Under the pieces are notes generated by a model. That model had not been told where the DNA came from and searched no databases. It worked only from the letters and a program-made list of their open reading frames with translations. Positions 1-11,705 of a stretch of 64,000 bases of DNA are shown piece after piece. Source of the stretch: Rhyacophila brunnea (lineage: Eukaryota; Arthropoda; Insecta; Trichoptera; Rhyacophilidae); NCBI GenBank assembly GCA_022495005.1, contig JAGYXB010000521.1:109326-173325 (forward strand). The letters are read 5' to 3'. Each line of letters opens with the position of its first letter. Within the stretch, counting starts at the first letter, position 1. Both the position numbers and the translations under genes were made by a program.

Positions 1-251
1 TAAGTGAAAACCATATTTCAGAAAAGTTGATCAACTCCTAAGTTGAATTGAACTAAGCCCAGCTTCTTTCTAATTTTGTCGATTCAAGAGTAAAGCATCA
101 TTTGTGTCAACTGGTTTACTCAGAGTAACCAATGTGATAACAACTCGCCAATTTATACCATTTTGATTACGACTATCGATTCAACATAAATTTATATGAG
201 GGAGCATTCCCTTTAATTTCTTGTTCAACATTTAACAAACAGTTGAACTTT

Positions 252-414
252 TGTTGTTTTAATTTAATAAAACGCATTTTTTTTGTAGTACTTATTCCAC
301 TTTTAATCAATATATTAGGACCGATTTCGTCCGCCTCAGAGGAACATTTTCATCTTTATTAGTTATATAGGAATAAGTACTACAAAAATTGCGTTTTATA
401 AAATTAAAACAACA
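252..414. mobile_element. Foldback MITE, family A copy 1
   Basis: Two inverted arms of about 45 bp (252-297 and 369-414) start with TGTTGTTTTAATTT and end at a shared AAGTACTAC/GTAGTACTT segment. The loop holds GACCGATTTCGTCCGCCTC. A second copy with the same order of motifs lies at 1461-1666. There is no coding capacity. The pair of copies supports a non-autonomous element rather than a chance palindrome. No clear target duplication is visible. Confidence 0.65.
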
Positions 415-965
415 ATACAATGCAGTTCCACCATGAATTGACAGTTAACAAAATAAAAGAAAAAAACAGTTGAACGACAAAAATCGACACGTAAAAACGC
501 TGCATTATGCAGCAATAGTGGATGGCTGAAGACAGATTTTAATTAATACCCGAGCGTTACAGCGTTATTATAATTGAAGATCTTGGGATAAAAACATCAA
601 ATGTCCACTTTTTTCCATTTTCGTTTTATTGCATTTCTATATTCCCTGTGTATGATTACATACAACTGTGCAAAGATATATTTTTAAAAAAAATCATAAG
701 ACCCTCAAATCTGCTCTCAAAAATATGCCACTTTTCTAAAAACAGCAATAGTCCAGGCATTTTTGTGTGAAAACAGCAAAGGTCCAGTAGTTCTACACTT
801 TTATCACCAGGCGGCGTTAGTAATGTTAGTATACATTCCATACAATTTAGTGTCTGAGCTGTCAAATTATCCTTGATTCGTTTAATTATTGCTTTTTATA
901 ACGTTTTCTTATGATTGTTTTTATATTTTATCATGGATATTACTAGCATAGACATCTGAAACGTC

Positions 966-1238
966 TTGAAAGAGAAAAATGAACAAAACCATGCAACGTT
1001 TTTACCAAATAACGGTGACTTTCATTATTGTTCAGTTGGATGCAATAAGGAAAATTCTGGGCCCTTCATTATAAAATCTAAAGAGACCGGAGAAAAAGAT
1101 TTTTTTAATATGAAATATAGGTTAAAACTTTGGCATTTCAGGCTAGTAATAATGTACAAAATAGACCAGGCTAGTAAGGGAGAAGTGCTTTGCGAACATT
1201 TCAGTTTCTCTCTAGGCTGTGGGATAGATTCAATGTAG
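966..1238 (+). CDS. Unrecognised small ORF inside transposon E1
   Basis: An open frame of 90 codons starting with ATG, lying between the two subterminal motif clusters of E1. It is lysine-rich near the start and contains two cysteine pairs (HYCSVGC and LGCGI), but I recognise no domain. Its position suggests a leftover of the element's coding part, not a host gene. The opposite strand is also open over most of it, so coding status is weak. Confidence 0.2.
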   Translation: MKEKNEQNHATFLPNNGDFHYCSVGCNKENSGPFIIKSKETGEKDFFNMKYRLKLWHFRLVIMYKIDQASKGEVLCEHFSFSLGCGIDSM

Positions 1239-1460
1239 TGAATAAAAATCAAATGCAAGTCACGATTGCATTTAAAACAACATAATGGTGGATTAGTTCC
1301 ATTGAAAGGAGCTAAATAAAAAAATATTTTAAAATTAGCTAAATATTTACAAAACCCAATAAATGTATCGTTTAATTTGCAGTGAAGGTGTCAGACGAGG
1401 CTAATCGGTTTTCATTTTTCGTGTTAACTATCAATCCATGGTGGAAATCCATTGTTTTAA

Positions 1461-1666
1461 TGATTTAATTTAATAAAACACATTTTTTTAGTACTTTTTC
1501 CACTTTTCATAAAGAAATCTGGATAGGTTTCGCCCGCCTTAGAGAGACATTTTCAACTGTTGAAAACAGTTGGCAGAAAAACAGAGGCGGACAAAGCCGG
1601 TCCAGATTTATTTATTAAAAGTGGAATAAGTAGGTACTAAAAATGTGTTTTATTAAATTAAATCAA
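1461..1666. mobile_element. Foldback MITE, family A copy 2 (nested in E1)
   Basis: Inverted arms begin TGATTTAATTTAATAAAACAC and end with the reverse complement at about 1645-1666. The loop keeps the family's GTTTCGCCCGCCTTAGAG and its inverted partner GAGGCGGACAAAGCCGG, plus a small palindrome CAACTGTTGAAAACAGTTG. It is a longer relative of copy 1 at 252-414. Confidence 0.6.
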
Positions 1667-2159
1667 TAATAATAATATGAAGCTAATCAGTATTAACCCG
1701 CACATGATTAAAACATTTTTTCAAATATTTAATTCTTGATTTTTTAGAAACATTGAAGTCGTTTGTTAATAGATAAATAATATGTCCAAACCTTATTAAA
1801 AGTTGTATTATGATTTAAAAATAACAGAAATATATATTCTTTATTTTATTTAATAAAATTATAGTTTTAGTCGTACTATTTACATTTCGATCTTTTCAAT
1901 TTTGCAATAAAAACAACAAATGTCCAAAAATTGTGTAAAAACAGCAAATGTCACACTCATTCTTTTTTAAATATCTATTTAACCAAAATAAATTTAATAT
2001 TTTTTTTACATTCATATAGTGCATATACAATTTCTCTATAATTTCTAATTGTCAAATTAATAAAAAAAAAATTCACAACCAAGATATTATGTTTTTACCC
2101 TCTCCTGAAAAAAAAGTGTTTTGTGACATTTGCTGTTTTTATGCCAAGATCTTCAATTA

Positions 2160-3630
2160 ATAGTAGAACAACTTTTAAATTGCGCAGATTACGATTTTTT
2201 CTAATGCGCACGAATTACAAAGGGTGAATTTAATTCTTGTAACCATTATATTATTTCCAACTGCTCTTACATAAAGCATATTGCATCGTTTTCTCTCTCT
2301 CGGCATCGCTCTAACTTTTATAACTCAGAAATAAGTAGGTTGTGTTTGGTTTTGTATTTTTTTTATTTTAGGAACTAATCACAGTCGTTAGTGTTGAATT
2401 TTTTCTGTCATTGATAGATCGAATCAAATCGTGTTTATTATTGCCAATTGAATACCACTTTTAATTGTTTCACTACAAATTAAATTACGGACCGTTTTTC
2501 AGAGTTTTTTTAGACGATAAGAAATATGTACATTGTAGGTACTGTATATCTTCCAAAATAAGTTATATAGATAAAAATTACAAAACCGAAATAATTGTAT
2601 TTTGTGAAAAAATAATTTAGCCATTTTTAATCGTTTTCTACCACATTCTATTTGACGTGGCAAGTTCCGTTGGTTGGTAGGTATATTAAAATTTTAGAAT
2701 TCTAATAAACTTATCAATGTTAGCCATAGAAAACCGCGAATGAACCATACGTCTGAAGAAACATATTAGTTTTTTTTTAATCAGTGTGAATTTAATCCAA
2801 TGCAAATAGCTTACAAGTATTATTATATGTATCTAAAAATACGTTCGTTAATACTACACAACTTACTCTCTACTCTGTGGAGACATATAAAATGTTAATT
2901 TACTTTAATGTTAGAATTCCGTGAAAGCGAGTTGGGTTGAAACAAAATTGTTTGTCTCTTATGAACATTTTTGTAAAACTAGAATAGACATTTGGAAATG
3001 TTGTTGAAGGTCACCATTTTATGGATGTGGTACACACAAGTTTGGATGTTGACGTTGGAGGAGTGAAGAACTGAGGATGATGTAGTTTGATTATTTATTT
3101 GCGGTTTGACAGAAGTCCAGTGCTACAATAGTAAAAGATAATAACGAGGTAATTATAATAATATAGTGACGGTTCTCTAGCAAGATACAATGTGGAATGA
3201 TTTTACTAAGTGAGAAGATTGAGTGAGAATATCGAGTGAGATATTTTTTTGATCGTTCTAGCCTTTTTATTTAACCCAACACAGTTAAAATAAAATCACA
3301 AGTCTCTCAGGCTTTTAGTGAGAAAAACATTTAATATGTTGTTATTGAGGTGAAAAGGTCCTCACTTGCAAGATGTAATTTGACTGTGTGAATTTTGTAT
3401 TCAAAAGATCATGATATATAATGAACAACTTATTTTTTGACTTTCTTATCGAGTCACTGTTATTTAAAACTGCTGACGGCCTGTGAATTGTTAAATAAAT
3501 AAATAACAATTAAATAAATGATATTAATTTGAAAACTAGGTCACATGGATCCGTTGACAGCCACAGACATATACTAATACAAATGTTATTATTATTACGT
3601 ATAACTAATTCAGTACTGTTCCATTAGATA
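2160..3630. other. AT-rich DNA without recognisable genes
   Basis: No open frame above background, no repeat found elsewhere in the window and no RNA gene seen. Poly-A/T tracts are frequent, with a short AAATAAAT microsatellite near 3496. Confidence 0.5.
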
Positions 3631-3633
3631 TGT

Positions 3634-3673
3634 TCGGTTAGGTTAGGTTAGGTTAGGTTAGGTTAGGTTAGGT
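3634..3673 (+). repeat. Interstitial (TTAGG)n telomere-type array
   Basis: About eight consecutive GGTTA/TTAGG units, uninterrupted. TTAGG is the ancestral insect telomere repeat. Unlike the arrays at 55474, 57184 and 62730, it has no clear inverted arms around it, although ACTGTTC lies just upstream at about 3614, as in the 55400 element. Confidence 0.85.
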
Positions 3674-3674
3674 T

Positions 3675-4670
3675 TTTTATCTAGTATCCTCAGTTTTAAT
3701 GTAGATATTAACCAAAAACCTATTTATAAAAGTCTTAAAAACATTCGTAACTCAACGAAAGATTGGCTATTGACCTATTCCAGAAAAACATTGAAAAAAT
3801 AATATTAAGTAAACAATATTTTTTTGTTATTTTCAATCTCATAGTCTATTGTAATTCTAAAGTAGATTATCTAACATTGTTGATACGTACATAACGATAT
3901 TGGAACAAAGGGAAAATTTCCATTACGTAATGTTATTTTTCTCTTTCGCATAAATCCTAATCAAACAATGGGACCGTTTCTGTTGATTGATTTATTTTGT
4001 GGGACGCAACAAACAGTGAGTCTTATTTGACCAAAAAATGTATCACTTATAAAAAAATGTTCTCGAAACACGTGCGGCAAAATTTTTGCCTCGGCCAATC
4101 TGTGTAACACGAATCATTCTAATCAATTTAGAGTTAAATATTTGAATTGACAAGTTGAAACTGCGAAGGGCTGGCTGTAGGTTGGGTGAAATTTATAATA
4201 GTTTACAAGTCACGTATTAGACAATTCTCAAATTAGGTATCTGTTACTGTTTCTAGTTTTGGAGTTTGCCATTACACGCTCCCAGGCCTTGTCTCGGTAG
4301 AGGTATTGGTAATTGAATTGTTTCACAACTGAACGGCAATACTAGTAGCGAAATTGGAGGCGCCTCAGGGAAAACTGGGTAAATTCTACACGAAGCATGT
4401 TTTCATAACTCGTTACTGTTTTTTATGTTTAATAAAGGTCTACCACACATTCCTAGACTTATTATAATATTCATCTCAAAAAATATAACTACAATGAAAT
4501 TATTATAATAGTTCTAATAACGTACGAACACAAAAAATAACAATAATTAATAAAGAAAACAATTTACATAATATTAACTCGAAAGTTCTCTGTAAGTAAA
4601 TTCAAAATTAATATTCAACTAGTTGGAAATCACATTAAAAAGACAACACGTTTAAATTATTTAAAAAAAA
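3675..4670. other. AT-rich DNA without recognisable genes
   Basis: I see no gene and no repeat shared with other parts of the window. Open frames are short and random-looking. Confidence 0.5.
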
Positions 4671-4674
4671 AACT

Positions 4675-5190
4675 ATTTCTTTTATTCAACGAATATTTTA
4701 AAATGTAACATTCTTTATATTGAACATTGACATAATTTGAAAACATGTCAGATATATACCTACTTGATTTTTTTTTCAAATACAACGCCCAACGGGACTA
4801 GAACCTGTTACAACTGGATTCTCGCTAATATGCTTTACCAATAATTAAGCTACGGGCATCCTATCTAATTACGACGAAATTGGCTAATAGTTTTTATATG
4901 AAATGCTTATCAAATAGCGTTAAATTTGGCTATTGACATAATATATTATACAATTTTACACGTACCTACTTACTAAAAAATAAAATCTACAATGCTACAA
5001 TCGAAAATCTATAACTGGATTCGCGCCAATATGCTTTACCAATAATTAAGCCATGGACATCTTATCTAATCACGACGAAATTCGCTAATAGTTTTTATAT
5101 GAAATGCTTATCAAATTGCGTTAAATTTGGCTATTGACATACTATATTATACAATTTTACATACACTAAAAAATAAAATCTACAATGCAC
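4675..5190 (-). repeat. tRNA-containing repeat TR1, degenerate, with 201-bp tandem duplication
   Basis: Tail-type sequence of family TR1 (TTTTATTCAACGAATA, ACATTC, TTGAACAT) is followed by a tRNA-like segment with AACGGGACTAGAACCTG, a decayed reverse-strand B box. The stretch from AACTGGATTC at 4812 is repeated at 5013 with about 90% identity, so a 201-bp unit is duplicated in tandem up to about 5190. Confidence 0.6.
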
Positions 5191-7090
5191 ACGTGTCGTG
5201 TGTTCAGTTTAATTTTTTAAAACATTATTTTGAATTCGGTGACGGATGAAAAAAAATAAATGAATATAACGTTGCTGTCATTCATTCATTACGCACTGAA
5301 AAATAGGTATTAATTAAATTATACGTGCATATTATAGGTATTATGTTGTGGTGTAGTTTTAAAAAATTGCTGGACATTTTGCAGAGACAAAACGTTTGTA
5401 GCTTTGACAATGGTGTGATAACCGAAATAGCTGTCGAGTAATACACCAACATGTACAATTAATTAATATAATTAATTATATTATAACATTATAAAATATA
5501 ATTTTGCTCAATAAATGCTCAATTAATGTTAAAATTTATTTTATCCAATATTAGGAAGCAATATATAAGCCACAGATCAAAATAATATAAATTCGAAAAT
5601 TAGCAACTGGCTTTATCAGTCATGAGCAAATATAAATTTAGCTTACGGTTAGTTTTATATAGAATAACCGGTTAGTGTAATAATTATTTTGGTAGGCTGG
5701 CAGAGACTAATTGCTAATTAGATGTCAGTAAAACTCCATGGGTCTATATATTATTATAGCAAACAACACCACTGGGTGCCTATTTACAATTATTTTACCA
5801 AAGTTTGTATATATCTGCAGATGACATGTACTTTTTGATATACGATGTAAACTAAATAACAATATATTCGTTCAATTTTCTATGTGTTTACAATACTTAC
5901 TTATTACTAAACCTCTTCTTTTGGAATAGTACAAAACTCTCATCAATTAGAAATTCTTACTTACTTAGGAACACATTTTATTGATACGTATATAAAATGA
6001 TTTCGAGATTTTTTTTAAAATTCTTGATTTATAACACACCAGAGGTATATTTTTCCATTGGTATGCGATGTTTTTAAACTTTTTCATCTTGCGGCACCCT
6101 TTCTGTCTATTTTTTAAGGCGTCCTAAAAAAATCAATCAGCCTGCTCTTTTCCGTGTAGTTTTTCAAAACTTGTAATTAAACTAAGACACCTAGTAATAC
6201 ACCTAAACTAAGTGCCGCTACATACTAGATGACAGTCTCAAATTTTACCTCAACTCCTTAGGTAACTACTTCTACACGTAAAGATTTCTATATTCTGACA
6301 TACACATTTACAGATTGTCAGCGATATTTTTTTTAAATCCATAGAATCTACTGTAAACAAATTGATTATATGCATTCATTCCTTAATTTGTAGCTATACC
6401 ACAAAACAGATAATAAATAGAATACCGATAGGCTTTATTCAATACGCCGCATGTTGATGTAGTGTTTTGAATGTGTGAGTGTCCTACGAAAAATGAAGCA
6501 CGCATTATGCACGTGCAATAGTGTGTGTAATATACCAACGTTAAATGAGATTAAATGCATAAACCGAGAGCAGTTTTCAGTATTCGACGTAAAACGTATT
6601 CTTGACACATGTGTAAGTTTAATCCGGATTCTTCTTTACTCGAGTCGGTAACCTGCTATCGCCTTACCCGTTATGTATTTCAGTTCTCATTATTTCTGAG
6701 TTTTCTGGGCTACACAGATAGTACTTGACCTCCTAGTCACACGAAATTTAACAGCAGCTACCATATAATATCGACTCTAGAAAGGAAAAAAGGCACAACT
6801 CTCATTTTCTCAAAATAGGTTTTATTGGATAATAACGTTATACATGACTAAACACACGTTGTGTCCAAAGGGTGTAAGCTGCAAATCTCGATTTATTATC
6901 TATATTTAGCTGACAATTTAAAAAAAAAAAAAAGGATGTGAAGTGGGGAAAACGACTTGACCATCATTTTTATTAGGTTTTCTTTAATTAACTCAATAAA
7001 TAATATCAGATTAGGTATATCAAAACTAAATTATTAATTATTATGCACTTCAAGGCTATGTATATTTTGTATTTTAACTTTGACCGAAAA
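5191..7090. other. No gene; one MITE-L end near 5920-5965
   Basis: Mostly unremarkable AT-rich DNA. At about 5920-5965, GGAATAGTACAAAACTC..ATTAGAA matches one terminus of the MITE-L family (full copy at 58543-58863). The partner end is not found nearby. A low-complexity A13 run lies near 6920. Confidence 0.4.
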
Positions 7091-7179
7091 CCAACACAAA
7101 AACGTTTTTGTCCCTCCTGTAAAATTTTATGTCTGTGGATTACTTTTTTCTTTCTACAGCCGATATATTCTTTTTAACA

Positions 7180-7345
7180 CTACAACAGACCATAAGGCCT
7201 ATTGACAGTAGTATAGTTAGCAATAGAAGTCAAACAATAACAAACACTCAGGTTTTGAGAAAATCACATAAATATATTGTGACCTCATCGGGAATCGAAC
7301 CCGGAACCCCCGGGTGAAAATAGAGCACCTTTCTCACTCGTCTAT
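7180..7345 (-). repeat. tRNA-derived SINE-like repeat TR2 copy
   Basis: On the minus strand a B box GGGTTCGATTCCC-type sequence precedes a body ending in AAACACTCAGG (seen as CAAACACTCAGGTTTTGAG on plus). The same body recurs at 11846, 41840, 54650 and 62495. The A box region is poorly preserved. It is a SINE-like insertion, not a functional tRNA. Confidence 0.55.
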
Positions 7346-7372
7346 GAAGGAATTTCTCTCAGATTGTGAATT

Positions 7373-7843
7373 CATAGGCAAGTCGTATATCTTTGGACGC
7401 TTTTACCTTTGGACGTCACTAACTATTACAATACGCAACCTAAAAATCCCACAAAAATACGTATGCATTCTATTTTTATGACCTGTTTATCTACTCGAGT
7501 TCAAATATCTACCTTTTCTATATTAATAAATATTTTAATCACCTTTTAAAAGTTTACCAATGTATAATAGTTTATAAATATAGTGTGATTTTATATTATT
7601 CATTCGTTTTTTGGCACCTTTCACCTATTTTAATAATTAGCGTGTCCAAAAGTACATGCATGGATTGTACCTATTGACGAAAGCCTCATTTTCAGAAAAA
7701 AAAAATATGTTAAACTAAAGAGTAGGATGATGTTTTAATTAATTAAAAATATGAAATTTAGAAACAACTGATTGGGAAACATAGATACAAAAGCATTTTT
7801 CTTCTATCATGTTTCGCTGTCTAAAGGTACATGACTTTCCCCT
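7373..7843. mobile_element. TIR element E7 with iterated TACCTTTGGAC motif
   Basis: The left end reads AAGTCGTATATCTTTGGAC and the right end, inverted, AAGTCATGTACCTTTAGAC. A variant TACCTTTGGAC follows at once on the left, and TACTTTTGGAC (inverted) lies near 7645. No coding capacity is seen. Architecture resembles E1, E2, E3 and E5: short TIRs plus repeated subterminal motif. The target duplication is unclear. Confidence 0.5.
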
Positions 7844-8179
7844 ACATACTTCTAAATATTAGCTTCATAAAAGTATTTTCGAAATCAGAATATTTTTATA
7901 TTGTGAGTGGAAGCATTGTAAATAGAAAACTGGTGCAAAAATGGGGTATATTATTAATTGTAATCATTTATTAGTGGGTTAGCTAGAATTATTCTACTCA
8001 GGAATTATTATTCAAATATTCTGCGACGCCCCAGGACGTCATGATACACATTTTTAATACCACTGAAGCTGTATATGATTGAAATTCATTTCAGTAATTT
8101 CAATAACAACCATAATTAGGTTATGTTTAATAGAATTATGTTAAAAAAAATATTATATTAGAATTCTGATATTATTTAA

Positions 8180-8455
8180 TACCCATAATTTGAAAACATC
8201 TCATGCATATACACACTAGAAAAAATCATTTTGTCGAGAAAAATACGACACCCGACGGGATTTGAACCTGTATCTGCTGAATTCGCGCCAGTATGTTTTT
8301 TTAGTTAAACTACGGGCATCTTAGTTAATTACGACAATTTTAACTAGTAGTTGTTACATGAAATACTTATCAAATTGCGTTATAATTTTGGTTATCGGTT
8401 TTAGTGTATTGAATTAAATTTTTTTTTCTACAAAATGATTTTTTCTAGTGTGTTA
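8180..8455 (-). repeat. tRNA-containing repeat TR1 copy
   Basis: TR1 tail (TTTGAAAACATCTC, ACTAGAAAAAATC) is followed by the reverse B box GGGATTTGAACCTG, then ACGACAATTTTAACTAGT and the ATTGCGTTATAATTTTGG segment. It resembles the copy at 4675 most closely. Confidence 0.55.
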
Positions 8456-8601
8456 CAGAATGTTACATTAAATATTATTTAATATCGTCAACAAAATATT
8501 GATTATATATAATATATGAAAATCTATCGATATAATATGCAAGCTTTTCAGTGTTCTTGTTTCCATATTACCTTATACTGCCTACTGATATTACTTACTT
8601 G

Positions 8602-8603
<2 letters not shown>

Positions 8604-8645
<42 letters not shown>
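8604..8645. repeat. (TA)n microsatellite
   Basis: About 20 consecutive TA units inside an otherwise featureless AT-rich stretch (8456-9430) with no gene or shared repeat. Confidence 0.9.
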
Positions 8646-8651
<6 letters not shown>

Positions 8652-9430
8652 TTTGTGTTCAACTTAAGAATATGTTCCCAATATAACTTTTGTACACTTT
8701 TCAGTATTAGAAGAGGTTTTTTTCTTCTCTTCGCAATTTCGGACACACCTGCCGGAAAACTCCCGAGAGATAATTTCGACTAGACAAAGAACCCTGGAGA
8801 TGAAAACTTTCACAATTTTCACCTAGTATCTACCAAACAGAAGATAGTACTTACATAACATTACATGTACAACAAACGATCACACTAACTCACGTTTAAA
8901 ATTATTAAAGTTATATTATACAATAATAGCATTATACTCGTAGCATATAGATTGTTTATTGACGTGTAAATAAATATTACTTATGGATTTATCATTTAAT
9001 ATGTATTTATGTACTTACTAAAAATTATTTGAAAAAAATCAATGCTATAATATAATAATCTACCTACTGACATGCATTAGATTGAATCCTATTGGAGACT
9101 AAACCTTAATCGACTTTTGATAGACTTATAACTAGGAGTTAGCAGAAATTTAGTTATATCCAATTTTAAACTGTATTTTTCTGGTTTGGTTAATAAATTA
9201 GTTGTTAGAATCTTCACAAAGATTACCTACCGAAAATAAGTAAGCCAAATTTCGAGACGGCAAGCTTCTACCTCCTTTCATATGCTGCTATCGGCTAATT
9301 TGTATTGATGTTGTGGACAACCTAACGCAAATGGATGGGCAGTTGATTATATTCTCTACACTGTTTGATTTTTAACTCATTACACTGTACTTTGTAATGT
9401 ATTTATGCCCGTCCTATTACAATCTATTGA

Positions 9431-9830
9431 AAAGCGCAGCTACCATTGTTCCCTGTAAGGTGTATGCGTGTGCGCGCGCATACCTACCAAAAGGTGTCCG
9501 CACACATGTTTTCATCCCCCGCACAGTCCTCACATAAAAATATTGTAAAAGTTGTAAAGTTACCTTTGCCAGATTTTAGGTTTGCTCGAATGCACGAAAC
9601 CATCACATGCACAATTCTTCGACTCGCTTCTCGGAAAGCGAAGGTCAAGTGCGACTAACGCGAGCACGCAAGTGAAATTTTACATCAAGCGGGATCACTA
9701 TATCCGTCCTGTTCTATCGCGTGCCAAAGTATACGAAAAGAAGATACGTATTTTAGTGTTTATCAATGACCACCTATGTGCCGAGTCCTCAACATTTCTT
9801 AGTCTTTGACATATTTCAACTTGTAAGAAA
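9431..9830. other. GC-richer island of unknown nature
   Basis: Base composition is clearly richer in G and C than the surroundings, with a (GT/GC)n patch GTGTGCGCGCGC at about 9469 and several CpG sites. Two overlapping open frames (9446-9658 and 9582-9809, plus) cover it. The second, 75 codons, is basic and begins with a run of Ser/His/Phe. I do not recognise either. It may be a remnant of a repeat not otherwise present here, or a regulatory or exonic island. Confidence 0.3.
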
Positions 9831-10007
9831 CATTGTCAGTACATTTTCATAGTAGTCTTTAATGTGAAAACATCACAGTTCTTACAATATTTTTTAAACA
9901 GTAAAAAAAATATCGTTGTTAGTGTTATTGTTATATAAAATAACTGAAATTAACAAATACCTTAAAAATATAAGTTTTAATGAAAAATTGTATGTGTGTG
10001 TTTATGG

Positions 10008-10085
10008 GGGGGGGGGTTAGCGAACCGGGTTACCGCCCGTCACTGACGGGTGACACCAACCCTAATTACGCCACTACTCAGATGC
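10008..10085. mobile_element. Probable decayed hAT terminus
   Basis: After an 11-base poly-G run, the minus strand reads AGTGGCGTAATTAGGGTTGG followed by TGTCACCCGTCAGTGACGGG. AGTGGCGTA-type ends are typical of many hAT elements. No partner end or target duplication was found, so only a fragment is inferred. Confidence 0.4.
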
Positions 10086-10142
10086 GTTGATGATCCACTC
10101 ACACACAATAAAAAAATAGCGGGAACATTAGCAGCCACTACA

Positions 10143-10565
10143 GAATATCGGGTCTAGGACGATTTGGCACAGCGACAACTGGACGCCACGGATTTCGAAA
10201 ATAAATTGACGTTAGGTACTTATAGGTACTTTAAAAAAAATATTTAATATTATTATTTATATTTAAATGATTATATTATGATTTAATAGTTGGTGAGAAT
10301 ATAAATATGCAGACGTAAATAATGATTTAACCGTGCATATGTTTAAGTTCCAACGAAAAAAGAGTTTTTTATTTAATATAAAGCCTTAGGCATGGTAATT
10401 CTCAATCCGGAATAAAGAATACATTATGTTAAGAGTCAAATGTATTAAAACTACTAAGTAATAGATAGAAACTGATTAAAATACCTCGTCTACGTTCTGT
10501 ATACGTGTATACGACAGTGCGGCGTCCAATTGTCCGGAGTCCAGTCGTCCCATTCCCAGAATATC
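10143..10565. mobile_element. TIR element E6 with iterated GGACGACTGG / GACAATTGGACGCC motifs
   Basis: Left end: GAATATCGGG, GGACGATTTGG, GACAACTGGACGCC. Right end, inverted: ATATTCTGGG, GGGACGACTGG, GACAATTGGACGCC. The two ends keep the same order and spacing over about 45 bp. The interior is AT-rich with no coding frame, so this looks like a deletion derivative. Confidence 0.55.
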
Positions 10566-10569
10566 TATC

Positions 10570-11495
10570 TCAATTTTATTTTCGTGGTTTTATATTATTA
10601 TGTGTAGCTGTAAAATAACTCAAATGATTAAAATTATAGCAGTGAAAAAAAATAAAGATACTTTTTTACATCCCTAATGTATGTAGTATGTAAGTTGTAT
10701 TAATGTAAATTATTTTTTCGGAGCAGACAAAACATATCACAAAAAATTAGTCGGCATCTCGTCAAGTAAATACGACAATTATAAAATTATACACAAGTCA
10801 TTTATTTAATAAAACTTGCTTTGGATCAATTACTATAGACTCGGCCCTTTTAACTCTAAAGCAATTAAGTAATTGAAGCCATTCTGTGAAGAGCAGACCT
10901 CGATCCAAGTCATCTTTCAATTTGACGGATCGCTTGACTTGGAATTCGTCCAAGTCGGAAATGAAGTCAAGCATAAACTAACATCTTCTATTAGAAACGT
11001 TTGAAAAATGTATCACAAAAGAATATTAAAGGCCAGATAGAAAATTATATAGTAAAGTTATCCAATCACAAATGGATGATATAGTTTTATGACATCAATA
11101 TTATATCTTTTTGAACAACTTAACCAATTTCATTAACTAAACGACCGAAATATTCGTAGGTACATATTGTAGACGCAAATCATATTATTCATTTATAAAA
11201 AAGTCTGTTTTAGAATCAAAGCTTTTCTAGATAGATTTCAATATGAAATTTATGTGCTCTTGAGCTTTTTTCACTCAAATTAAATAATATTTTCATCTAC
11301 CGTGGATTAGTTGATAGTACGCTTATCTGCTAATCCTTGGACCAAAATTTTGTCTCCTGTTTCTAGGTTTAATTCTCATATTACTTTTTGTGTTTATGTT
11401 TAGTAATTAAAACAACATTATAAAAATATAATATAATATATCACAATACTAATGAGAATCGGTCTCGTCTACTTAGATCGTTACTAATATATTTG
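10570..11495. other. AT-rich DNA without recognisable genes
   Basis: Nothing recognised except a CAAGTC-rich patch at 10895-10965, where CCAAGTCA and TTGACTTGG form imperfect inverted repeats of unknown meaning. Confidence 0.4.
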
Positions 11496-11705
11496 GATTC
11501 TAATGGATTTAAGTTTTGTACTATTCCATTTGAGTCGTTTTTCTTCTTGTTTCATATGATCTATTATTAGGTTTTGATGATTTATATGCTTATTGGGTGT
11601 ATTATTAGTGATAAGGTAGGGCTTTTTTACAAATACTACAAAGTTTAAATATTCATAATAATTTGTTTGTTTTAATTTGTATTGTGATTCTTGACTTAAT
11701 AGGTA

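Larger units (their letters stand above)
573..2157. mobile_element. DNA transposon E1, TIRs ATTGAAGATCTTGG, TA target site
   Basis: The left end (573-606) and right end (about 2124-2157) are inverted copies that start ATTGAAGATCTTGG and run into an AAAAACA(G)CAAATGTC motif. TA flanks both ends (571-572, 2158-2159). The same motif recurs inside: AAAACAGCAATAGTCC and AAAACAGCAAAGGTCC near 739-790, and AAAAACAACAAATGTCC and AAAAACAGCAAATGTC near 1909-1950. This gives a cluster of iterated motifs near each end. MITE family A copy 2 is nested at 1461-1666. It shares TIR start and target site with the elements at 42167 and 49038. No complete transposase remains. Confidence 0.7.

Noticed and set aside
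3634..3673. Chromosome end
   Set aside because: The array is only about 40 bp and internal; normal sequence continues on both sides.
9446..9809. Host exon
   Set aside because: Two overlapping frames are open, but there is no recognisable domain or neighbouring exon. Left as an island of unknown nature.
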